Assembly: GCF_002865545.1 (NCBI RefSeq)
Contig: NZ_CP025543.1
Span: 682,001-746,000 of the forward strand
Reading direction: 5' to 3'
Length of the DNA: 64,000 nt
Source of the DNA: Spiroplasma monobiae MQ-1
Lineage (GTDB): Bacteria; Bacillota_I; Bacilli_A; Mycoplasmatales; Mycoplasmataceae
Made by a program: the position numbers and the translations under genes. A model generated the notes under the pieces. It was not told where the DNA came from, did not search any database, and was given only the letters and a program-made list of their open reading frames with translations. This document shows positions 9,488 through 18,348 of the stretch, piece after piece (positions within the stretch are counted from its first letter, which is position 1; each line of letters begins with the position of its first letter).

Positions 9488-9922
9488 CTACACCTCCTTA
9501 TTTAATATAGACTTAAATCCATCAGCGCCAAGTAGTGCGCAATTTATTCTATTTCCTTGTTTGTTTATTTCTCAAAAAGCAATTAGTTCATCGAGAATTG
9601 ATTCATCATATTCATTTCCGGCAATCATATTGTAATAATTGACGAGTTGTTCTTTTGCTTCTTCTACATTTAACTGTTTTAATTTTGAACATAAAATATC
9701 TGTTGAGGCAGTTGATATTGCACAAGCATTTCCATCAAATCTCGCTTCAATAATTTTTTCATTTTCGATTAATAGTTGAACATTTATTTCATCACTACAA
9801 GTTGGAGAATCTTGAAATTTAATAATCGCTTTATCATTTTCAATTAAACCTTTGTAATCTGGTTCTGTATAATGTTCCATTATAATTTGTCTTAATTGTA
9901 TTTTGTCATCTTTATCAAACAC
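9488..9922 (-). CDS. sufU: Zn-dependent sulfurtransferase SufU
   Basis: 144-residue IscU-fold protein. In Gram-positive bacteria SufU accepts persulfide sulfur from SufS through a zinc-bound Cys and passes it to SufBCD. The three conserved cysteines are visible: SPTCSDEI near residue 42, GNACAISTAS near 67 and RINCALLGADGF near 128, with the Asp after the first Cys that helps bind zinc (PTCSD). Start is GTG 9922-9920 behind AAGGAGG, at an eight-base spacing; the matching ATG does not exist. The gene lies 13 bases after sufS and 3 before sufB. Confidence 0.93.
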
Positions 9923-9935
9923 TATATAAACCTCC

Positions 9936-11150
9936 TTATATTATTTCGTTAATTCAACTGTCACAATCTTTTAAAGCTTCTATAAATTTATCAATGTCTT
10001 CTTTTGTGTTATATATTGAAAAACTTGCCCTTATTGTTGAACTGATTTTAAATAAATCCGTTGCAAGTCTTGCACAATGTTTTCCAACCCTAACTGAAAT
10101 ATTGTATTTTTTATTTAAAAATGCTCCAAAATCTTGTGAATTTACATTTTTTAAATTAAATAAAACTATGGGTTGATCATTTTCAATATTATAAAATTCA
10201 AATTTACTTTCTTCTATTTCATTTAATTTACTTCTAAAGTATTTTTTTAATTCCTTTTCATAAGTGATTAAATTTTGCATTTTAAATTCATTAATAATAT
10301 CCAAACAAACATTAAAAGCATATATAGCAGATAAATTTAAGGTTCCTGCTTCAAACTTATCTGGTATTGGAGCTAACTTGTAGTTTTCTACATTAATACT
10401 TGTGTTATTTCCACCACCATAAAATATTGGTTTTAATCATTTTAGTATTTCTTTTTTTGCTCACATTACCCCAAGACCAAACGGCCCATATAATTTATGA
10501 GTTGAAAAGGCAATACAATCAACATCTAAATCAATCACATTTATTTCATTGTGTGCAATTGATTGCGCTAGATCTAGAATTACAATAATATCTTTATTAA
10601 TTGTTTTTATATCCTTAACAATTTGTTTAACATCATTTAACCCTGCTGTTGTGTTTGAATTCATAGCAAATGAAACAACTTTAGTTTTTTCATTTACCTT
10701 ATATTTTAATTTTGAAAGGTCAATCAAAAAGTTCTCATCCAAATCTAAATAATCAATTTTTAGTTCCTCTTCTTCGCTTAAAACCATTCACGGCAATAAA
10801 TTTGATGAATGCTCCATTTTAGTCAATAAAATCTCATCACCTTTTTTTAAATAACTTCTCATACCAAAAGCTAATTGATTTAAAGAATGTGTTGTTCCAC
10901 TTGTAAAAATTATTTCTTCTGGGTTGTTTGCACCAATAAAATCAGCTACTTTTTTTCTTGTTTCTAATAACATTTGATTTGCTTTATAAGCATTATCAAA
11001 CAAATTATTATGTGTGTTTGCACCAATTTCTAAATCATACTTACTTTGAGCTTCAATAACTTTATCTAATTTAATTGATGTTGCTGCTGAGTCAAAATAA
11101 ATTTCTTTGGTATTATTTTTAAAATATGAAAAGTTATCTTTAAAATTCAT
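9936..11150 (-). CDS. sufS: Cysteine desulfurase SufS
   Basis: 404-residue PLP enzyme (class V aminotransferase fold) that converts cysteine to alanine and leaves a persulfide for Fe-S assembly. The PLP lysine sits in STHKLYGPFGLG near residue 225, and the active-site cysteine in VRVGKHCARLATDLF near 355, in a short loop typical of group II (SufS) enzymes. FDSAATSIKLDKV and IFTSGTTHSLNQLA are further family landmarks. ATG 11150 abuts the sufD stop with no spacer, so translation is coupled. It reads through three or four TGA Trp codons. Confidence 0.94.
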
Positions 11151-11921
11151 TTAAATCATTTCCTTTAATTTTTCTTTTAAGTGGTTTAATAATTCTTCAT
11201 CACCAATTTCTTGAAATACTGGTTCAAAATAACCATTTATAATTAATTCTTGAGCTTGTGTTTTATTTAAACCCCTCGATAATAAGTAGAATACTTGATC
11301 TGGGTCAAGCATACCAATCGCATTAGCATGACTTGCTACAATATCATTTTCATCAATTAACAATACCGGATCAGAATCTGCTTTTGCTTCTTTATCTAAA
11401 ACTAAAAGTCTAAGTTCTTGATGTGCTTCCGCTTGATTTGAACCCTTTTTAATATCACTTATACATCTTATAAAACCTTTTGAAGTATCTTTTAAAACTT
11501 CATAAGTTTTAATGTTTGAATAAGAATTTCTTGCATTATGAACAGATTTTATAACCGAGTTCTTTTTAATATCTTTATTAATAATTGTTGAATTATAAAA
11601 TTCAACAGCTGTATTTTCCTCATTTAAATTTATTGTAAAATTATCATCACAATTATAATTTGCTATATTTGAAATTTTTAAATCTAACTTTGAGTTTTTC
11701 ATTAAATTAAAAGTTATATTAAATTCTTTTTTTGAATTTTCTTTTGAAGGCAGAAACAAAATCACTACTTTCATTTCAACATCTTGTTCAATGTTTAAAT
11801 CAACCGATCCAAACTTGTTTTCTAATAGGATTATTTTGTTTTCACTTTCGCTAAATGTGAAGTTTGAAGGCAAGTTATCTCTAAAATCTATATATGATTC
11901 GTTTAACTTAATGTTAATCAT
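11151..11921 (-). CDS. sufD: Fe-S cluster assembly protein SufD (short form)
   Basis: 256 residues, against roughly 400-440 for typical SufD; the N-terminal alpha-helical region is missing and the protein is mainly the beta-helix core plus the C-terminal helix bundle (AEAHQELRLLVLDKEAKADSDPVL, then DIVASHANAIGMLDPDQVFYLLSRGLNKTQAQELIINGYFEP; quoted in parts). The conserved core histidine (ASHANAIG) is present. Position between sufC and sufS makes the assignment firm despite divergence of the N-terminal half. ATG 11921-11919 overlaps the sufC stop as TAATG. It should heterodimerise with SufB and bind SufC. Confidence 0.88.
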   Translation of the reverse strand: MINIKLNESYIDFRDNLPSNFTFSESENKIILLENKFGSVDLNIEQDVEMKVVILFLPSKENSKKEFNITFNLMKNSKLDLKISNIANYNCDDNFTINLNEENTAVEFYNSTIINKDIKKNSVIKSVHNARNSYSNIKTYEVLKDTSKGFIRCISDIKKGSNQAEAHQELRLLVLDKEAKADSDPVLLIDENDIVASHANAIGMLDPDQVFYLLSRGLNKTQAQELIINGYFEPVFQEIGDEELLNHLKEKLKEMI

Positions 11922-12664
11922 TATTTAGCCATTTCCTTTACTCATGCATAACCTTCTGTATTTATTCTTTCAACTATTTCATTTCCACCACTTGTTATGA
12001 TTTTTCCATCAATAATAACATGAGCGTGAGTTGGTAGTACTTTTTTAAAGAATCTATCATAGTGAGAAACAATAACCATTGCATTTGTTGATAAGTCAAC
12101 ATCATTTAAGTTTTTTGAAACAACCTCTAATGCATCAACATCCAATCCTGAGTCGATTTCATCAATTAAACTAAAGATTGGATTTAGCATTTTTAATTGA
12201 AGAATTTCATTTTTTTTCTTTTCTCCACCACTAAAGCCATCATTCACAAATCTTTTTAGCATGTTTAAATCAAAGTCCAATTCATTTGCACCTTGTTTAA
12301 TATCTTTAAAAATTTCTTGTAATTTCTTTTTTTCATCACTGTGAGCATTTACTATGTATTTTAAAAACTCTAAGTTTGAAACTCCCGGAATTGTTTGTGG
12401 ATTTTGCATTGCTAAAAACAATCCCACCTTACTTCTTTCATCGACACTTAATTCAATTATTGATTCACCATCAACTAAAATATCTCCTGATGTTATTTCG
12501 TATTTTGGGTGACCCATAATAGCCATCAACAAAGTTGATTTACCATTACCATTTGGACCCATAAGAGCATGAATTTCTCCTGAATTAACAGTTAAATTTA
12601 CTCCTTTTAAAATTTCTTTATCTTCTATACTTACATATAGATCTTTAATTTCTAATTTATGCAT
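11921..12664 (-). CDS. sufC: Fe-S assembly ATPase SufC
   Basis: 247-residue ABC-type ATPase of the SufBC2D complex. Walker A GPNGNGKSTL near residue 37, Q-loop AMQNPQTIPGVS, signature FSGGEKKKNEILQL near 147, Walker B IFSLIDEIDSGLDVDAL and switch histidine VSHY near 206 are all visible; the SGGEKKRxEI form of the signature separates SufC from transport ATPases. ATG 12664-12662 lies behind AAGGAGC. It is the first gene of the five-gene suf operon and overlaps sufD by one base (TAATG). Confidence 0.95.
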
Positions 12665-12845
12665 TTTTAAAAAGCTCCTTGCATTATTATTATAGATTTT
12701 TATCTTTCAAAATAAAACATATTTTTAATGTATCTTATATCTAATAAAATTATTATTTTATTTATAATTTAAATTTTAATTTAATGTCTTTTTGACTTAT
12801 TTTTCATTATAATTATTTTGAAATATAAACCAAGGAGTGAATGGT
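12665..12845. promoter_or_regulatory. Divergent promoter region between sufC and the lipoprotein pair
   Basis: AT-rich 181-bp spacer. On the minus strand TATAAT occurs at 12694-12689, 25 bases from the sufC start; on the plus strand TATAAT occurs at 12808-12813, 33 bases before the lipoprotein start. Neither has a convincing -35 at 17 bases, so the exact promoters are uncertain. No conserved riboswitch or operator fold is apparent. Confidence 0.4.
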
Positions 12846-15080
12846 GTGAAAAAATTATTAACACTATTAGGAAGTGTTAGTTTAATGACAACAACAGCAC
12901 AAATGGCTGTTGCTTGTAGTCCGAACTACGATCAAAAAGATAAAGACGGAAACTCAATTCTTATTCAATTTTTACAATCAATAGATGGTAAAGCGCAAAT
13001 CAGTTCAACTGATGTTTTATGAAAATTAATTAATACAAATGGTCCAAAAAATAGAGAAAAACTTACTTTAGACCTATTAAAAATGATAAATCTTTCTATA
13101 CTGTCAAATGCAAAAGACTTAAATGATGATAGCATTTATGCTAATTATAATTTACAAAACACTTTAAATGAGAGATGAACTTCTTTAAATGCAGCTGTAG
13201 ATAGACAGATTTCAACAGAAAAAGATAAATACAAAAAAGACTATGGTAAAAAATGAGAAAAAGAATGAAATAAAATGCTTGTTAACAGATACAGCGTTTA
13301 TCAAGATGATGTTAAATCAATGGATCAAGAATTCTTAGAAAATAAATATAAATCAGATATTTTATTGTCAGATACAAATAATAATGCTTCAAAAGCATTA
13401 TTAGATGTTTTACTTAACACTGATCAAATGGGTGTAACTTGAATAAGTTCAATCGATGTAATCAGAAAATATAACGCATTAGAAAGAATTGTTAATACAA
13501 ACAAAGAAAATGATGCAAATATTGCAAATTATTTAAAAGCAGATTTAAATCAAATTGCACAAATTGAAAATTCAACAACCAATGAAGCTAACAAATGAAA
13601 ACCAACAACTTTAACTTTACAAAATACAGATAAAGAGTTGGCAGATGCAGCAAGAAATGCTATAGCAAATGTCAAAGTATCAGATATAAAACACGATACA
13701 CCAGTTAGTGTAAATGAATTTACTGTAAGTGATACAAATGGTTCGAGAGCTGGATTTTTAAGTAACTCTCAAAGATTTTTCTTAGATAAGTTTTATACAA
13801 CTCAAGCCCCACTTGCAATAAGTGAAGTGGTAATACCCTTCTCTGCAAACGGTTCATTTGATAATGGAGTAATTGCTCAAGATTTCCATTCAGATGATGG
13901 TCTTGATCAAGTAAATAACCAAAAATTAATGCAACAAATATTGGGTGAAAATAGCGTAGCAGATTGAAATCGTTGGGTTGTTTCTAAATCAACAGATTAT
14001 GAAAAAGCTACAATTAAAAATTATGATAAACTTATGACTTTAAGTAATTCTACAGATTTTACACAAGATATGCGTTCTGTAGTTTATGACTTTGTTTTAA
14101 ATGATAAAGAAAATAATACTAACGGTTCAAAAATAGATACAGGAACTACTTTTGATGACTTAGTTAAAGATTTATCAAGAACATCTGGAAAAGATAATCA
14201 CTTTTATAAATATGATGATTTAGGAAGAGTTTACTATATAGATTCAACAGGTATGCATATTGTTCAGATTGATGGTTATAAATTTTTAGTTGATTCAAAA
14301 ACATCTGAAAAAAAAGGTACTAAACAAAACGGTTTATCAGAAGATGGTAAACAAATTAATTCCGATACTTTGGCTGAATTAAATGAATTTAAAAAATTTA
14401 ATAGTTTAGATAATAATGAAAAAGTTATTACAATGAAAAACACTGAGAGTAATGCTTATAAAAAATTAAATTCAGCTGTAACAAATCCATATTTACATTA
14501 TTTAGTTAATAATTCAATGTTAAAAGGTCTTGAAGGTACTTATTCAAGTTTTGATATAATGTCAGAGGTTAAAACATGATCTCAAGTAAGTTCATCTGAT
14601 TCATCTACATTTTATTGAACAACATGTGTTTTTGATTATTTTAGAACAATTTCAAATGAAAAAAGTCAAGAAAAATTCATACAACAATATATTTCATTTG
14701 AAACAAGTGATGAAAACACTGAAAACAGCAATCAAGTTATTCAGAACACAGAAAAGTGATTTTTTGAAGCAGTTAGCACAAAACAAAGTTCAATTGCAAA
14801 TAAACCTGGACAACTATTTAAAACAGAAGATAAAAAATGAACAGATGAAATTAACTCAAAAACATCAGCGAGTGGTTATCCAAAATTAACTTTGATAAAC
14901 AAAAACATTGGTAAAATTACAAATGTTGCAGGTTCAACATTTTGAGCACCAACAGATAACGGTTCAAATAACAGTGCTTTTGTAATCGAGTCAGATACTT
15001 CTTACTCTTTAAACTATTCAATAATAATTGAAGCAATTGAGAACTCATATAGAGAATCAAAAAATGGAGGTGCTAAATAA
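12846..15080 (+). CDS. Large mollicute lipoprotein (first of a tandem pair)
   Basis: 744 residues. The N-terminus MKKLLTLLGSVSLMTTTAQMAVAC is a signal peptide ending in a lipobox (AVAC), so the Cys at about residue 24 would be lipidated and the protein anchored outside the membrane. The rest is hydrophilic, Asn/Ser/Lys-rich and lacks any domain I recognise. Start is GTG 12846: AAGGAG ends eight bases upstream, and the ATG at 12841 is out of frame. The stop TAA overlaps the ATG of the next lipoprotein by one base. Many TGA Trp codons. Such paralogous lipoproteins are abundant in Spiroplasma and related genera; their function is generally unknown. Confidence 0.85.
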
Positions 15081-16843
15081 TGAAAAGATTATTAGGTGTG
15101 CTTAGTGCTCTTTCATTAACTGTTTCTGCTCCATCTCTTGTTGTAGCTTGTGGAACAAATACAAGAATAACTAATCCAAAGTTAAACCAAGAATTAGCTA
15201 AGCAACTTTTAGTTTCTATTTCAGGAAACAAAGAACTTGCAAATATAGACTTTGGTTCTATGTTTACTGATGCAGAAATTGAATCAGTAATTGTAAACAT
15301 GGTAAATGAATTGCTTTCATTGCAATATAGTTTTGATTCTACAAATTCAATTTATGATCAATTGGGTTTTAAAGATAAATACACTAGCAATAATAACGAT
15401 GGTATTGAAATTGCCTTTAAAAACAAATATAACCTGGAATCAAGAACAATAGCCGAAAATAAACTATTTGAAGATTACACAAAATCATTTGATAGCACAC
15501 TTCTTGATTATTGAAGTGTAGATAACAATTACAACTTAAACATTCAAAGAGAAGTTGTTGTAAATGATTCTAATGGAGTTCCCATTACGGTTTCTTCTGC
15601 AAATAAATATATTTATTTAAACTCTGATGCAGAAGCCAATTCAGCTTGAAGATTTACAAATGAGATGGGTTCTCCTGAAGGTTCATCAAATGATGACAAT
15701 TTACCAACAATTGAACAGTTAACTCAAGAATTTAAAAACAATACTAATTCACCTTTTTATGTAAAGGATGAAGAAGGAGTAGTAAAAAATATTTCTTCAA
15801 AAACAGCTCTTTATTTAAGATTCCAAGATTATTTTGAATCAAAACTTATGGAAGATATAAATGAAAATTTATTAACAAATGCTTATTTAAAATCAACAAT
15901 GTTCAATGTTAAACAATTTACAAATGATCAAGGAGAATTAGAGAAAGCACCTTTCATAAATCCTTCTTCAGCAATGTTTTCAAGAACTCAAAACTTAAAT
16001 GAAACTTCAATTAACGAGTATTGAAAAACAAATGTAAAAATGGTTTGAACAATGAGATTTGATGTTACAGATAAATCAAACATTACAAATATAAATAACG
16101 TAATTAATAATTCACCAATAATAAACAGTGCTTCTGGAGCATTAGATCAAAGTAAAAATCTTAGTGATATATATGATTTATTTAGCTCAGTTAGTGAAAC
16201 AATTAGACCAATTGAAGATCAAAAAAGTGGATACGATTCATACTTTGGTTTAAGTGGCTACCAAGGTTTAACGCTATATAATGGTGAAAACTCAATCGGA
16301 GAAAGCCCGATATCAGGGAAGTCTTATGAGTCTGCTGTAAAAAATTGAAATAATACAGCAGGAGTTCTAAAACAAAACTCAGAAACTTTCTTATTTAATG
16401 ATAGTGAAAACGGCAATTATGCTGACTTAGTATTGATTTTACCAATATATATGATTGAATTACTTGGTGGTTCAACTGAGTCGGACCATTATTCAATAAA
16501 AGGTAAAGAAGTTTCATCAAATTCATTTGCTGAAAAGCAAGAAGAAAGCAAAATAAAATTCAGTAGTACTTCAAATGATTTAAATCAATACAAAAATAGG
16601 TGAAATAACAATAATAATAAAAAATTACATTCAAAAGATGTTGCTGCTTTAGCAACAGATGATGTAAAACAAGAAGCTTTACTAAATCAAATAATGTATG
16701 CATTATCAAAAGATAGTTCATCTAGTGATTTAGCTAAAACAATAATCTACACAAAGTATTTAGATGCAGATCAAGTTTATTATGCTGGATTATGAGATAC
16801 AATTGGTACTTACATAAAAAGTGAAGATGATAAAGACGATTAA
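15080..16843 (+). CDS. Large mollicute lipoprotein (second of a tandem pair)
   Basis: 587 residues beginning MKRLLGVLSALSLTVSAPSLVVAC, a signal peptide with lipobox VVAC, so predicted to be a membrane-anchored surface lipoprotein. After the Cys comes a variable region, then segments such as SAWRFTNEMGSPEG and GYQGLTLYNGENSIGES. The overall architecture and composition resemble the preceding lipoprotein, suggesting they are distant paralogues that arose by tandem duplication, though no long identical stretch is seen. The ATG is shared with the preceding stop (TAATG), so translation is coupled, and a terminator follows at 16851. Confidence 0.85.
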
Positions 16844-16850
16844 AAATTAA

Positions 16851-16880
16851 AATAAACCCATAAAAGGGTTTATTTTTTTA
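16851..16880 (+). terminator. Terminator of the lipoprotein pair
   Basis: Stem AATAAACCC / GGGTTTATT (16851-16859 with 16866-16874) followed by a run of T. Confidence 0.85.
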
Positions 16881-16908
16881 TAGAATATTAATGAAAAGAG
16901 GTTTTAAT

Positions 16909-17304
16909 ATGGATTGTATATTTTGTAAAATAATTAATAAAGAAATGGATGCAAAAGTAATTTATGAAAATGAATATACATTAGCGTTTTTAGATATATT
17001 CCCCAACAGTAATGGACACTCACTTGTGATACCTAAAAAGCATTTTGAAAATTTTGAAGAAACAGATGATTTTTATTTACAAGAAGTTGTTAAAACTAAG
17101 AAAATAGTTTCAAAAATATTAAAAGATAAATTAAATCCAAAGGGAATGAATTATGTTTCAAATCAAGGATCAGAGGCATTTCAAATGGTATTTCACTATC
17201 ATGAACACATAATTCCAAAGTATATAAAAGATGAGGGATATGCTTTTAAAATTAATGCACAAAACTTATCATCTATTGATGAAGTATTTGAAAAACTAAA
17301 ATAA
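16909..17304 (+). CDS. HIT family protein (nucleotide phosphoramidase/hydrolase)
   Basis: 131 residues. Members of the histidine-triad branch cleave nucleoside phosphoramidates or dinucleoside polyphosphates. The triad is present as FHYHEHIIPKY near residue 98 (H-x-H-x-H), and the N-terminal CIFCKIINKE, DIFPNSNGHSLVIPKKH and NQGSEAFQMVFH segments are family landmarks. ATG 16909 was chosen over an in-frame ATG at 16891 because AAAGAGG lies seven bases upstream of the former. It stands alone between the lipoprotein terminator and a convergent gene. Confidence 0.9.
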   Translation: MDCIFCKIINKEMDAKVIYENEYTLAFLDIFPNSNGHSLVIPKKHFENFEETDDFYLQEVVKTKKIVSKILKDKLNPKGMNYVSNQGSEAFQMVFHYHEHIIPKYIKDEGYAFKINAQNLSSIDEVFEKLK

Positions 17305-17330
17305 AAAGGAGTCTAATTAGACTCTTTTTT
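17303..17330. terminator. Bidirectional terminator between hit and the YhaM-like gene
   Basis: Palindrome GAGTCTAATTAGACTC (17309-17324) flanked by A5 on the left and T6 on the right, so it can stop transcription from both convergent genes. It lies within the last codons of the minus-strand gene. Confidence 0.8.
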
Positions 17331-18281
17331 ATCATAGTGATTTAAATAACTTCTTCCCTCTTCAGAAAGAATTCTTCCGGTTCAAGCACCTTTTTCAACC
17401 TTTGCAAGTTCATCGTTAATTTTGTAAATTCTTGCATCCATTGCATCTAAAGAAGATATTATTACACCTTCTATTAAATTTGGTTCTACTGGTGATCCAT
17501 ATTCGTTTTTACCATGACTCGATAATATAACGTGTTGTAATTTCAATACTTCTCTACTGTCTTTATAACCTAGTTCAATGGCTTTGTTGGAAACGAAAGT
17601 ATTCCCTATAGAAATATGACCCAGCAATCTTCCTTCATCAGTATATTCAGAAGCATTTTTACCATCCATTTCAATTACTTTTCCAATATCATGAAGTATT
17701 GCCCCACAATAAACTAATTCTCAGTCAATTTCGGCATATTTATATACATCTTTAATGGCTTTTGCCCCCATTAAAAGAGAGTAACTATGTCAGAAAAGCC
17801 CACCAATAACATTATGGTGAATACTTACAGCTGCAGGATAAGTTTTAAATTCAACTTCATATTGTTTTATTATTGATAAAGTTAATGTTCTGTAAATATC
17901 ATTTTTTATACTTTCAATGAAATCTATTAATTTTTCATAGTTGTTATCAACATTTATAGGTGCACTAATGCTAAACATCTCTTCTTTAATATCGTGTTTT
18001 GCAAAGTCTTCTTCTTTAATTATTTCATAAGAGTTAACTTTTAATTGTAACTGTTGTCTGTAAACATTTGTTGCAGCTTCAATTTTAACAATTTCTCCAT
18101 TTTTTAATTCTTCTGAATCTTTATCTGTTGAATTTCAAAGTCTAGCTTCTATTCTCCCAGACATATCAACTAAGTTTAAGATCAAATAGTTCGATCCATT
18201 ATTTCCTGTTGATAATATAGTTTTTTCTATTCTAGCTATTAAAGTTACTAGTTTACTGTCAGCATTAATTTGATTAATCAT
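17313..18281 (-). CDS. YhaM-type 3'-5' exoribonuclease (OB fold + HD domain)
   Basis: 322 residues, close to B. subtilis YhaM (about 314). Residues 1-110 form an OB-fold nucleic-acid-binding domain (VTLIARIEKTILSTGNNGSNYLILNLVD, in parts, then GRIEARLWN). The HD phosphohydrolase domain follows: SIHHNVIGGLFWHS near 168, the HD pair in GAILHDIGKVIEMDG near 205, GHISIGN near 225 and LQHVILSSHG near 250, supplying metal ligands. It would trim 3' ends of RNA (and possibly ssDNA) in the cytosol. ATG 18281-18279 follows GAGGAG. The gene ends inside the bidirectional terminator. Confidence 0.88.
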
Positions 18282-18313
18282 ATTTGCACTCCTCAAAGAT
18301 AACTTAATTTTAA

Positions 18314-18337
18314 CAAAAAAAACACTATTAATTAGTG
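18314..18337 (-). terminator. Weak terminator after the E2-like gene
   Basis: Five-base stem CACTA / TAGTG (18323-18327 with 18333-18337) followed on the minus strand by eight T residues, 12 bases past the stop of the upstream gene. Confidence 0.55.
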
Positions 18338-18348
18338 CTTATTTCTTA

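Noticed and set aside
14626-14889. An 87-residue plus-strand frame inside the first lipoprotein
   Set aside because: Out of frame with the lipoprotein, which reads through here with TGA as Trp to TAA 15080. No ribosome site.
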